NCBI RefSeq assembly: GCF_000442275.2
Contig: NZ_KE557312.1
Span: 310,001-374,000 of the forward strand
Source: Litoreibacter arenae DSM 19593
GTDB lineage: Bacteria > Pseudomonadota > Alphaproteobacteria > Rhodobacterales > Rhodobacteraceae
Direction of reading: 5' to 3'
DNA length: 64,000 nucleotides
This document shows positions 37,337 to 45,552 of the stretch, piece by piece (position 1 is the stretch's first letter; each line of letters opens with the position of its first letter). The notes beneath the pieces were generated by a model that was not told the origin of the DNA, did not search any database, and was given only the letters and a program-made list of their open reading frames with translations. The position numbers and the translations under genes were made by a program.

Positions 37337-38932
37337 TCAGCCATAGGTCTCCAGCATCGCCTTCAAGTCTTCCAGTGTGTTGGCCTCTTGCACCGGCTTG
37401 TCGTGCCGCCAGCGCAGCATCCGCGGGAAGCGCAGGGCGACGCCGGATTTGTGGCGGGGGGAGGCTTGAATGCCCTCGAAGGCGATTTCGAACACATGCT
37501 CTGGCGTGACCTGCCGCACGGGGCCGAAACGTTGCAGGGTGTTCTTCTTGACCCAAGCCGTGATCTTGCGGAATTCGGCATCAGTCAGGCCCGAATAAGC
37601 CTTGGTGAAGGGGGTCAACTCGTTGCCGTTCCACACCGCGAAGGTGAAGTCGGTATAAAGGCCCGCGCGGCGTCCGGAGCCCGCCTGCGCATAGATCATC
37701 ACCGCGTCGATGGTCAGCGGGTCGACCTTCCATTTCCACCAGTCGCCCTTTTTGCGGCCTGCCAGATAGGGGCTGTCGCCGCGCTTGAGCATCAGCCCCT
37801 CGGCGGCATGGTCGCGGGAGGTGGCGCGGATTTTGGCAAGGTCGTCCCATGTCTGGAACGGCAATTGCGCGGACAGGCGCAGGGGCGCGTCGGGGGGCAG
37901 CGCGTCGATCAGGGTCGAGAGCCGCGCGCGGCGTTGGTCCAGAGGCAACGTTCGCAGGTCCTCTCCACCATATTCCAGCAGGTCATAGGCGTAGAGGATC
38001 ACCGGCGCGTCTTTCAGCAGCTTTTTCGGCACGGTCTTGCGCCCGATGCGTTTTTGCAGGGCATTGAAGTTTTGCGGCGCGTCGGCGGCGTGGTCCCATG
38101 CCAGAAGCTCCCCGTCGAACACGGTGCCGTCGGCGATGAAGTCGGGAGCGATGGCGAATTCGGGGAAGCGGTCGGTGATCAGCTCCTCGCCGCGCGACCA
38201 CAGATAGGGCTGGCGTTGGCGGATAATCAACTGCCCGCGGATGCCGTCCCATTTGCGCTCTGCACGCCAATCGGCGGGAGGGCCGAGGGCGTCCAGATCC
38301 TCGAGTTGGTAAGCGAGGTAGAACGGATAGGGTTTGGAGGCGTCTGCCTCGGGGTCGTGCGCCTCGATCAGGTCGTGAAACGTGGTCGTGGCGGGCGTCC
38401 AGTCGCCCATCAGGCGGTGGGCGAGGGTGGCTTCCTCGATCTCGGTGGCCTGTGCCAGCGCACGCGTCATCAGCTTTTGCGACACCCCGATGCGCAAGCC
38501 GCCGGTGATCAGTTTGTTGAACAGGAAGCGTTCGATGGGCGGCAGGGTGGCCCACGCGTCCAGAACGGTTTGCTTCTTGGTGTCCATGTCCAGCGTGCCC
38601 AAGTCGCGGACGGTTTCCAGCCAATCTGTCAGGGTGCGGTCGCTGCTGCCGGTGGCGGGGGGCAGGACAAGGGCGATGGTCTCGGACAGGTCTCCGACGA
38701 TGGGGTAGCATTCCTCGAACAACCACAGGGGGATGTCCGCGACCTCGGCGGCCCATTCGCGCAACAGCGTGGTGGTCACGCCGCGCTTGGGGCGGCGACC
38801 GGACAAGAGCGCAATGGTCCAGAGGCGGTCACTGTCAGGGGCGTCGCGGAAATAGGCGGCGAGGGCGGCCACCTTGGCGTTGGTCTTGGTGGTCTGGTCC
38901 AGTGCGGTGAACAGATCGGCGAAGCGCTTCAT
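37337..38932 (-). CDS. ATP-dependent DNA ligase (ligase-associated operon type)
   Basis: Ligase of 531 residues. The adenylated Lys227 is in ERKWDGIRGQL (motif I). Further motifs include DGELLAWD (III), AEGLMLKRGDSPY (IV) and WWKWKVDP (V). An N-terminal helical DNA-binding domain (residues 1-200) and a C-terminal OB fold are present. This type usually occurs with a metallo-beta-lactamase exonuclease, an Lhr-type helicase and a phosphoesterase; here only the exonuclease is present, with an alpha/beta hydrolase between. Its ATG overlaps the hydrolase stop (ATGA). Confidence 0.94.
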   Translation of the reverse strand: MKRFADLFTALDQTTKTNAKVAALAAYFRDAPDSDRLWTIALLSGRRPKRGVTTTLLREWAAEVADIPLWLFEECYPIVGDLSETIALVLPPATGSSDRTLTDWLETVRDLGTLDMDTKKQTVLDAWATLPPIERFLFNKLITGGLRIGVSQKLMTRALAQATEIEEATLAHRLMGDWTPATTTFHDLIEAHDPEADASKPYPFYLAYQLEDLDALGPPADWRAERKWDGIRGQLIIRQRQPYLWSRGEELITDRFPEFAIAPDFIADGTVFDGELLAWDHAADAPQNFNALQKRIGRKTVPKKLLKDAPVILYAYDLLEYGGEDLRTLPLDQRRARLSTLIDALPPDAPLRLSAQLPFQTWDDLAKIRATSRDHAAEGLMLKRGDSPYLAGRKKGDWWKWKVDPLTIDAVMIYAQAGSGRRAGLYTDFTFAVWNGNELTPFTKAYSGLTDAEFRKITAWVKKNTLQRFGPVRQVTPEHVFEIAFEGIQASPRHKSGVALRFPRMLRWRHDKPVQEANTLEDLKAMLETYG

Positions 38933-39813
38933 GGCAGGTGCACCCGCAGCTTTTGCACCAGATGCAGGACGGATGCATCGGCCTCGGGCGTCCATCCGGC
39001 GGCAAGTTGCCAGACATGGGGGACGTTGTCCCATGTCTGGAAATCGACGTCAGGCAGGGTCTCCGCCAGATGCGCGGCGTCGTCATAGAGCACCTCTCCC
39101 TCGGCTACATGCAGAGCGGCGGGCGGAGCCATGGACAGGTCCGCATAGGCGGGGGAGATGTCGGGGTCTTTGGGGTCGCGGCCTGCCAGATAGGCGGGCA
39201 TGCAGCGCGTGACCCATGTGTGGGGCAGCAGCATATCCGTATCGCGGAACTTTATGCGGCTGGGGCCGGTATGCGCCAGATCGGTCAACGGCGACAGCAG
39301 CGCCAGTGCGGCGGGCTGGGGCAGGCCAAGGGCCGCGATGCGGGTCACGGTGTTAAGCACCAGCGTGCCGCCCGCGCTGTCACCGCCAAGCACGATGCGC
39401 TCCGGCTCGAAGCAGGTCAGGGCCAGCCTGTAGGCGGCGATGCAATCGTCGGGGGCGGCGGGATAGGGATGATCGGGCGCAAGGCGGTAGTTGGGCAGCC
39501 ATGCCTCGGCCCCGATGCCAGCGGCGATGCGCGCGGCGAGCCAGCGGTGGGTGTAGGAGGAGCCGACGGTGAACCCGCCGCCGTGGAAATAGAGCAGCAG
39601 GTTGCCTCGCGCCGTGTTCGGGATCATCCGGCGGATGCAGAAGTTCGGCATGTGCAGGAACGCGCGTTTGGTGCCCCGCAACGGGCGCATTCCGCCGACC
39701 GCGAGGACGTCGAACACCCGCGCAAGCTTGCGCTGATCCTTGATCTTGGCAAATAGCGGCTTCTCGACATGGCGGGCGAAGCTGTTGAAAAGTTTTTGGC
39801 GGCGCGACGTCAC
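38929..39813 (-). CDS. alpha/beta hydrolase (HSL-type esterase)
   Basis: Protein of 294 residues of the hormone-sensitive-lipase-like family: oxyanion motif HGGGF (77-81), nucleophile GDSAGG with Ser146, a later acidic residue in VAEGEVLYDD and His in DNVPHVWQLA. It would hydrolyse a carboxylic ester; the substrate is unknown. It starts with GTG overlapping the exonuclease stop (GTGA) and its stop overlaps the ligase ATG, so all three proteins are translationally coupled. That placement inside a DNA-repair operon is unusual. Confidence 0.9.
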   Translation of the reverse strand: MTSRRQKLFNSFARHVEKPLFAKIKDQRKLARVFDVLAVGGMRPLRGTKRAFLHMPNFCIRRMIPNTARGNLLLYFHGGGFTVGSSYTHRWLAARIAAGIGAEAWLPNYRLAPDHPYPAAPDDCIAAYRLALTCFEPERIVLGGDSAGGTLVLNTVTRIAALGLPQPAALALLSPLTDLAHTGPSRIKFRDTDMLLPHTWVTRCMPAYLAGRDPKDPDISPAYADLSMAPPAALHVAEGEVLYDDAAHLAETLPDVDFQTWDNVPHVWQLAAGWTPEADASVLHLVQKLRVHLP

Positions 39814-40820
39814 TCGACGACCTCTGCATCCGCCGCATCGAGGCTTTCGCCCTCGTATTCGGTTTCCACCACGCCCGCGTCGTAGCCCTGATCGTTCAGC
39901 CAGCGGGCGAACTGGGACGTGTAGCCGTGGGTGACGAACACGCGCTCCGCCCCTGTGGCCTTGATCGCGGCGTTCAGGCCGTCCCAGTCGGCGTGGTCAC
40001 TCATCACGAAGCCGCGGTCGGCGGAGCGGCGGCGTCGGTGGCCGCGCATCGACATCCATCCCGACGCAAACGCGGTAGAGGCCTGCCCGAAGCGGCGCAC
40101 CCATGTGGAGTTCATGCCCGACGGCGTGGCGAGGACAAGTGCGCCCGCGTTGGCTTTCGTGTCGGTGTCGGGCGTCACGCGGATGGTGTCGGACAGGGAC
40201 AAGCCTTGCGCGCGCAGCACCTCGTTGGTGTTCTCGATCGCGCCATGGGTCAGGATCGGGCCAATAGACGTGTCGACATTTGCGAGGATGCGCTGCGCCT
40301 TTCCCAAGGCATAAGCGCCAAGGATGGAGAACCGCCCCGCCGCCTTGTTGCCCGCCCACCACGCATTGATCTGGGCGATGACATCGTCTTGGGCGTCCCA
40401 CTTGAACACCGGCAGGCCGAAGGTGCTTTCGGTGATAAAGGCGTGGCAGGCGACCGGCTCGAAAGGCTCGGAAAAGCCGTCATCGGTGGTTTTGTAGTCG
40501 CCGGAGGCGACCCAGACCTCGCCATCCACCTCGACGCGGATCTGGGCGGAGCCGGGGACGTGGCCTGCGGGGTGAAACGACACGCGGGCATCGCCGATCT
40601 GGCGTGTCTCGCCGTAGTCGACGGTATCAAGCGAGATGTCGCCCAAACGCAGGCGCATAACGGGGGCGGCGGCCCCGGTGGCAAGGTAGCTGCCATGGCC
40701 CCAGCGGGCGTGGTCGGAATGGCCGTGGGTAATCAGCGCACGGGAAACTGGACGCCACGGGTCGATGTAGAAATCGCCTGCGGGGCAATAGATGCCCTCG
40801 GGTTGGAACTGCAAGACCAT
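39810..40820 (-). CDS. ligase-associated DNA exonuclease (metallo-beta-lactamase fold)
   Basis: Protein of 336 residues with the beta-lactamase/beta-CASP-like nuclease pattern: THGHSDHARWG (31-41), GHVPGSAQI, ASGDYKTTDDG, FVMSDHADWDGL. This is the exonuclease usually encoded beside an ATP-dependent DNA ligase, presumably processing DNA ends before sealing. ATG 40820 is preferred to the upstream TTG 40829. It is the first gene of the three-gene minus-strand operon. Confidence 0.93.
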   Translation of the reverse strand: MVLQFQPEGIYCPAGDFYIDPWRPVSRALITHGHSDHARWGHGSYLATGAAAPVMRLRLGDISLDTVDYGETRQIGDARVSFHPAGHVPGSAQIRVEVDGEVWVASGDYKTTDDGFSEPFEPVACHAFITESTFGLPVFKWDAQDDVIAQINAWWAGNKAAGRFSILGAYALGKAQRILANVDTSIGPILTHGAIENTNEVLRAQGLSLSDTIRVTPDTDTKANAGALVLATPSGMNSTWVRRFGQASTAFASGWMSMRGHRRRRSADRGFVMSDHADWDGLNAAIKATGAERVFVTHGYTSQFARWLNDQGYDAGVVETEYEGESLDAADAEVVE

Positions 40821-40905
40821 GACGCTCAACTTAGCAGGGGCTGATTTGGTTGCCAGTGTTGGTTTTTGGGGTATTGATTGCGGAGCGAAACATTAGGGGA
40901 CGGTC

Positions 40906-41667
40906 ATGGGGTTTGCGGATTTCAAAGCGCGGATGGCATCGGGGGAGCGCCTGCTGGGCACCTTCGTCAAGACGCCTTCGGTGGAGATTGTGGAGATACT
41001 CGCCAAGTCCGGCCTCGACTTCATCTGTCTGGACGCGGAACACGCCCCTTGGGACCGGATGCGGCTGGACGCCTGCCTTGCGGTGGCGCGGGCGCTGGAT
41101 TTCCCGACGATGGTGCGCGTGCCGTCAGGGGGGGTGGACGACATTCTGAAAGTGATGGATGCGGGGGCCGTAGGTATCGTGGTGCCGCATGTGGACAGCG
41201 CCGAGAAAGCGCGCGCGATTGCCAAGGCGGCGCGGTTCGGCCATGGCGGGCGCGGCTTCGCGGGCTCGACCCGTTGGGCGGGTTACGCGACACGGCCCAT
41301 GGCGGAAATATTGGAACAGTCGCGCACGGAGACCGTCGTGATTGCCCAGATCGAGGAGCCGGAAGGCGTCGAGGATATCGCAGGTATCGCGGGGGCAGAG
41401 GGCGTGGACGGCGTGTTCATCGGGCCTGCGGATTTGTCGGTGGCCTATGGTGCCACGTCCGTGGACAACGACGAGTTGAAAGCGGCGATGACGAAGGTGG
41501 GCGAGGCCGCCCGCAAGGCCGGTGTGGCCTATGTGACCTGGGTGCCGAATGCGCATGCGGCGAAAGCGTGGGAAGGCTACGGCTTCAACGTATTTGTCAT
41601 GGGGTCGGAGCATGCATGGATGCTGGCAGGCGCGCGGGCAGCGGTTGCCGGCATGCGGGAAGAGTAA
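40906..41667 (+). CDS. HpcH/HpaI-family class II aldolase
   Basis: Metal-dependent aldolase of 253 residues. Seen: FICLDAEHAPWDR (catalytic His), RVPSGG, AQIEEPEGVEDI (metal-binding Glu) and GVFIGPADLSVAYGA (metal-binding Asp). Relatives cleave 4-hydroxy-2-oxo acids such as 4-hydroxy-2-oxoheptanedioate to pyruvate plus an aldehyde. No aromatic-degradation cluster surrounds it, so the substrate is open. It is divergent from the exonuclease operon. Confidence 0.92.
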   Translation: MGFADFKARMASGERLLGTFVKTPSVEIVEILAKSGLDFICLDAEHAPWDRMRLDACLAVARALDFPTMVRVPSGGVDDILKVMDAGAVGIVVPHVDSAEKARAIAKAARFGHGGRGFAGSTRWAGYATRPMAEILEQSRTETVVIAQIEEPEGVEDIAGIAGAEGVDGVFIGPADLSVAYGATSVDNDELKAAMTKVGEAARKAGVAYVTWVPNAHAAKAWEGYGFNVFVMGSEHAWMLAGARAAVAGMREE

Positions 41668-41694
41668 CCTAGGGTCAAAGGGTTATGGGCCGTT

Positions 41695-41717
41695 ATGCAA
41701 TTGCTGCATGGCAGCAT
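41695..41717. promoter_or_regulatory. TGC-rich inverted repeat
   Basis: TGCTGC-ATG-GCAGCA (41702-41716) with a further ATGCAA just upstream, in the gap before the 52-residue gene. It resembles the TGC-rich operators bound by PhaR-type regulators of polyhydroxyalkanoate granule genes in alphaproteobacteria; that link is inference. Confidence 0.45.
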
Positions 41718-41793
41718 TTCGGCTTTGTGTGGTGTGGGATCGGCAAGGTCGGCCTATGTGTCAGGCAACGCGTAACACCGAAGGAAAATCGCA

Positions 41794-41952
41794 ATGACCG
41801 AAATGAAAACCTCCCGTATCGACCTTGAAGAGATCGAACGCAAAGCCCGCGAAATGCGTGCAGAATACACCACGCAGATGCTTAAAGCCGCTGGTGCATG
41901 GATCGTGTCCAAGTTCTCGAGCGCTCTGCCGGCAAGCTCCAAAACCGCCTGA
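41794..41952 (+). CDS. 52-residue conserved-looking small protein
   Basis: Small ORF MTEMKTSRIDLEEIERKARE..., with the segment REMRAEYTTQMLKAAGAWIV predicted as an amphipathic helix. AAGGAAAA sits at good spacing before ATG 41794 and a strong terminator follows the stop, so it has all the marks of a real monocistronic gene. It resembles the small Rhodobacteraceae family named RSP_7527 as I remember it; this is unverified. The TGC-rich inverted repeat lies about 80 bp upstream. Confidence 0.7.
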   Translation: MTEMKTSRIDLEEIERKAREMRAEYTTQMLKAAGAWIVSKFSSALPASSKTA

Positions 41953-41994
41953 TCTCGGCGGTCAGGCCTGCTGTCAGGGCCACGTCGAATGACC

Positions 41995-42032
41995 AAAATC
42001 CCGGCTCCGCCCTTAAAGCGGTCCGGGATTTT
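41995..42032. terminator. bidirectional intrinsic terminator
   Basis: Outer stem AAAATCCCGG (41995-42004) with CCGGGATTTT (42023-42032) enclosing a smaller CCGC/GCGG stem. A run on one side and T run on the other allow termination in both directions. It closes the 52-residue gene. Confidence 0.88.
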
Positions 42033-42118
42033 CTCGTTTTGGTCTGATTTCAATTCTAGTACCTTACAAGTCTTAGGAAATACGCGCCCGATTCCCGTGC
42101 GCTGGAAAGGTCGAGAAG

Positions 42119-42754
42119 ATGAAATTCACCAATTTGATTGGCGCTCTTGCCTTGGTTGCCGGATTGAGCGCGTGTGCCACCGTCGGTGGCGGCTCTTCGG
42201 GCAATGCCGCCGACCCCGTTTCTGCGGTGCCCGCCGAATTGACGGCGCTTAGCGCCCAGTGGCGGCTGTCAGATGTGCGGGTGAATGTCTCGGAAGATCT
42301 GAGCGTGTCGGAAGCCAACCTATACTATCCGGTCGCGGACATCGTCTGGCGCGAAGATCCGTTCGGGGACCGTCGCGCGCAGGTGGCGAAAATCGTCGAT
42401 GACGGAATGACGGCGGGCCTGACCCATCTGAAGGGGCCGCAGCGGGTGTTCTTTGACGTCAATCTGCATCGCTTCCACTCGCTGAGCGAAAAGGCGCGCT
42501 ATTCAATCGGCGGTGTGCACAACATTATATACACTCTGACCGTGGTTGACGCTGCCACCGGTGCGGCTTTGCATAGCCCGATCAAGATGGAGATTGATCT
42601 GAAAGCCTATGGTGGCGATGAGGCCCTCGCCGCCGAGCGAAAGGGCCTGACCCAGAAAGTGCGCATCCAGAGCCATCTGGCGAGCGTAATGCGTCAGGCT
42701 TTCAACGGCGGGCAGGAGATGCGCGTCGTGGCGCAGGCGGATGAGGCGTCGTAA
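42119..42754 (+). CDS. lipoprotein of unknown function (DUF6778-like)
   Basis: Protein of 211 residues with a lipoprotein signal: hydrophobic stretch LIGALALVAGLSAC, lipidated Cys19. The mature part contains SAQWRLSDVRVNVSEDLSVSEAN, FDVNLHRFHSLSEKARYSIGGVHNI and a long KMEIDLKAYGG strand, suggesting a compact beta-rich periplasmic domain. I associate this pattern with a Rhodobacterales lipoprotein family (DUF6778), tentatively. The gap to the methyltransferase gene is 82 bp. Confidence 0.8.
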   Translation: MKFTNLIGALALVAGLSACATVGGGSSGNAADPVSAVPAELTALSAQWRLSDVRVNVSEDLSVSEANLYYPVADIVWREDPFGDRRAQVAKIVDDGMTAGLTHLKGPQRVFFDVNLHRFHSLSEKARYSIGGVHNIIYTLTVVDAATGAALHSPIKMEIDLKAYGGDEALAAERKGLTQKVRIQSHLASVMRQAFNGGQEMRVVAQADEAS

Positions 42755-42836
42755 GGCGTCGCCCGCGGCCCGACCCGCTAATCGCGAACGCACGGACGGG
42801 CTTTCGCCCGCTGAGAATACCGACTAAGGGGAGGAT

Positions 42837-44048
42837 ATGACATCCTCCCCTTTTTCCGCCTCACCCTATCCCGTCATTCGCCTGAAGCCGAAGGCCAACG
42901 CCCAGACCATCCGGGGCGGCGCCCCTTGGGTGTATGCCGACGAGCTGGTCACCGACCGCCGCACGCGGCGTCTGGAGCCGGGCTCGCTTGCGGTGTTGGA
43001 AGACAGCGACCGCGATTCCATTGCGGTCGTGACCATCAATGCCGAGTCCAAGATCATCTGCCGTGTCATGGATCGCGACCCCGCCGCCGAGCTGGATCAG
43101 AATTGGCTGCTGGTCCGCGTGCACCGCGCGCTGGCCTTGCGCGAGGACCTGTACGACGCGCCGTTCTACCGGTTGATCCATGCGGAGGCCGACGGCCTGC
43201 CCGGCGTGATCGTAGATCGCTTTGGCGATGTGCTGGTGATGCAGCCCAACGCGGCTTGGGCCGAAAAGGCGAGCGAAGCTTTGGCTGCCGCGCTTTCCGA
43301 GGTCACCGGAGCCACAACTGTTATCAAGAATGCCGCAGGCCGCGCTCGCGGATTGGAAGGCTTGGATGATGTGTCGACAACCCTGATCGGCGGTCATGAA
43401 GGCCTGATCGAAGTGCCGATGAACGGCGCGACCTATATGGCGGATGTGGAAGGCGGGCAGAAAACCGGCATGTTCTTCGATCAGCGCGACAACCATGCAT
43501 GGGCGGCGAAGCTGCACAAGGGCGGGCGTGTGCTGGATGTGTTCTCACATGTGGGGGGCTTCTCGCTGGCCGCGCTGGCGGCAGGGGCATCCTACGCTTT
43601 GGCCGTCGATAGCTCGGAACCTGCATTGGCGCTGGCCGAGAAGGGGGCCGAGGCCTCCGGTGTCGCGGACCGGTTCGAAACCCGCAAGGGCGAGGCGTTC
43701 AAGGTAATGGAAGCGCTGGCCGCTGAGGGCGAGCTGTTCGATCTGGTGGTTGCCGACCCGCCCGCCTTTGCGCCGAACAAACAGGCCCTGTCCAACGGGC
43801 TGACGGCCTATAGTCGCGTGGGCTCCATGGCGGCGAAGCTGGTGAAGCCGGGCGGGTATCTGGTGCTGTGCTCCTGTTCCCACGCGGCCGATTTGACCAA
43901 GTTCCGCCAAGCCAGCTTGCGTGGTGTAGGCCGCGCGGGGCGTGAGGCGCAGATTATCCATACGGGAGCCGCCGGGGCGGACCATCCGTTGCATCCGGCG
44001 CTTGCCGAAAGCGGATATCTCAAGGCCATTTTCCTGCGTCTCGACTGA
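42837..44048 (+). CDS. class I SAM rRNA methyltransferase (RlmI/RsmL-like)
   Basis: Protein of 403 residues with an N-terminal PUA-like RNA-binding domain (PVIRLKPKANAQTIRGGAPW onward), a middle EEHEE-type domain, and a Rossmann methyltransferase domain with DVFSHVGGFSLAALAAGA (SAM binding), the catalytic DPPAF in VVADPPAFAP, and LCSCSHA. It fits the RlmI family that methylates cytosine C5 in 23S rRNA; the exact target is not certain. The stop and the next gene's ATG overlap (TGATG). Confidence 0.92.
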   Translation: MTSSPFSASPYPVIRLKPKANAQTIRGGAPWVYADELVTDRRTRRLEPGSLAVLEDSDRDSIAVVTINAESKIICRVMDRDPAAELDQNWLLVRVHRALALREDLYDAPFYRLIHAEADGLPGVIVDRFGDVLVMQPNAAWAEKASEALAAALSEVTGATTVIKNAAGRARGLEGLDDVSTTLIGGHEGLIEVPMNGATYMADVEGGQKTGMFFDQRDNHAWAAKLHKGGRVLDVFSHVGGFSLAALAAGASYALAVDSSEPALALAEKGAEASGVADRFETRKGEAFKVMEALAAEGELFDLVVADPPAFAPNKQALSNGLTAYSRVGSMAAKLVKPGGYLVLCSCSHAADLTKFRQASLRGVGRAGREAQIIHTGAAGADHPLHPALAESGYLKAIFLRLD

Positions 44049-44587
44049 TGCGCGCGTTGCTCGACGCCTGCGTGATCTACCCCACGGTGCTGCGCGAAGT
44101 GCTGGTGGGATGCGCGGGGCTGGGGTTGTATGAGCCGCTGTGGTCGGACCGCATTCTGGAGGAATGGGCGCGCGCGACGGTGAAGCTGGGGCCGGAGGCG
44201 GAAGTGCAAGCGCGGGGAGAAGTGGCGGTGCTGAAGGCGCAATTTCCCAACGCCTCCGTGCGGCCCCGCGATGGCGACATGGCACGGCTGCATCTGCCCG
44301 ACGAGAATGACATTCACGTGCTGGCCGCCGCGATTGCGGGGTCGGCGGATATCCTTGTGACGCTGAACGCAAAGGATTTTCCACGGCAGGTATTGGCGTT
44401 CGAGGGGGTCCGGCGGCTCAGTCCGGACGAGTTCGCGATGGGGTTGTGGCTGGAGACACCTGCGGCGGTCGAGCAGGTGGTGCATGATGTGCACCGCGTT
44501 GCTTGCGAGATGTCGGGGGAGACGTTGGGGTTGCGGGCCTTGATGAAGCGGGCGAGATTGCCGCGATTGGGAAAAGCGTTGGGTTAA
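44048..44587 (+). CDS. PIN-domain ribonuclease-like protein
   Basis: Protein of 179 residues. MRALLDACVIYPTVLREVL carries the first acidic residue (Asp6), LPDENDIHVLAAAIAGSADILV the central acids, and TLNAKDFP the last. This is the PIN_3/VapC-like nuclease pattern. No antitoxin ORF precedes it: the ATG overlaps the methyltransferase stop by one base. The C-terminal 50 residues extend beyond the core PIN fold. It may be an RNA-processing enzyme or an orphan toxin. Confidence 0.87.
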   Translation: MRALLDACVIYPTVLREVLVGCAGLGLYEPLWSDRILEEWARATVKLGPEAEVQARGEVAVLKAQFPNASVRPRDGDMARLHLPDENDIHVLAAAIAGSADILVTLNAKDFPRQVLAFEGVRRLSPDEFAMGLWLETPAAVEQVVHDVHRVACEMSGETLGLRALMKRARLPRLGKALG

Positions 44588-44604
44588 GTTGGGTTAAAGA
44601 GTTT

Positions 44605-44680
44605 CGCCGCGCTGGCGCGCGCCGACCGGTCAGGGGGCCAGCCCCCCGAACCCCCCGAGGTATTTTCGGAAAAAAGAAAT
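44605..44680 (+). repeat. dispersed hairpin / CCGAGGTATTTT repeat, copy 3
   Basis: Contains GGGGGC/GCCCCC (44633-44646) and CCCCCCGAGGTATTTTCGGA followed by an A-rich end (AAAAAAGAAAT). It lies in the gap between the convergent PIN gene and M48 peptidase gene. Confidence 0.85.
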
Positions 44681-44691
44681 CAGGGGTGGTG

Positions 44692-45384
44692 TCAGGTTTG
44701 GGGGATGCCCCATTTCGCCTCGCGCGCCTCGATGGCGGCGATGCGCTCGGCGGTTTTGGGGTGGCTGAGCAGCCAGGCAGGGGTGCCGGAGCCCAGACTG
44801 CCGGTCAGCGTGTCGAGCTTGCGGAAGAGGGATTTTTGCGGCGCGGTGCCAATGCCTGCCTTGGTGAGCAGGGCGGAGGCGTAGGCGTCGGCCTCGTACT
44901 CGTCGCTGCGCGACAGGCGGGCGGCAAGCATGGAGGTGAGCATGTTGGCAATCCAGATGCCGATGCCCGGCAGGAACCGGCCCAGCACCGTGGCGAGCGC
45001 CACGCGGATGGCGTTCTGGCCTGAAAAGTCAATCATGCGGCGGCGGGAATGGCCCAGGGCGACGTGTCCCAGCTCGTGGGCAATGACCGATGCCATTTCG
45101 GCGGCGGTGACCGAGCCGTCCTTGTATTTGTTGAAGAAGCCGCGCGTGATGAAGATGCGGCCATCCGGGGCGGCGAGACCGTTGATCGGCTCGATCTCGT
45201 AAATATGGACCTTGATCCGCGGCAGATCGAGCGCTTGGGCCATGTCTAGGTTGAGCAGGTCGAGTTCGGGGTCTTTCAGCCGCGATGACTGCTGATCCAG
45301 CGCCCGCGCGGTATTCCACGCGGAGAACTTGTACATCACCAGCGCGTAGATGATGGCGATCAGGATCGGGGTCAGCTTCAGCAT
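44692..45384 (-). CDS. M48-family membrane metalloprotease
   Basis: Protein of 230 residues with an N-terminal membrane segment (LKLTPILIAIIYALVMY), the zinc motif HELGH (103-107), a second hydrophobic hairpin (VALATVLGRFLPGIGIWIANML), and the third ligand Glu in SDEYEADAYA. The closing LLSHPKTAERIAAIE is typical. Related to HtpX/LoiP-type proteases that degrade damaged membrane or envelope proteins. AAAGGT precedes ATG 45384. Confidence 0.92.
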   Translation of the reverse strand: MLKLTPILIAIIYALVMYKFSAWNTARALDQQSSRLKDPELDLLNLDMAQALDLPRIKVHIYEIEPINGLAAPDGRIFITRGFFNKYKDGSVTAAEMASVIAHELGHVALGHSRRRMIDFSGQNAIRVALATVLGRFLPGIGIWIANMLTSMLAARLSRSDEYEADAYASALLTKAGIGTAPQKSLFRKLDTLTGSLGSGTPAWLLSHPKTAERIAAIEAREAKWGIPQT

Positions 45385-45552
45385 ACCTTTAGATATGGGG
45401 CGCGCAGGGCAGACTGGCAAGGTCTATCCGCTAGACTTGGCCTCGCGGTCGATGCCCAGACTTGGCGCGGTTTCGACCTCATTCCTGCCCTGCTTTCGTG
45501 TGATGCAAAACCGCTCTGCTTTTGCAGGTGGGGTGCGAGGAAGGGGCAAGTT

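Noticed and set aside
44048-44587. Classical VapBC toxin-antitoxin module
   Set aside because: No antitoxin ORF precedes the PIN gene; the upstream overlapping gene is a complete methyltransferase.
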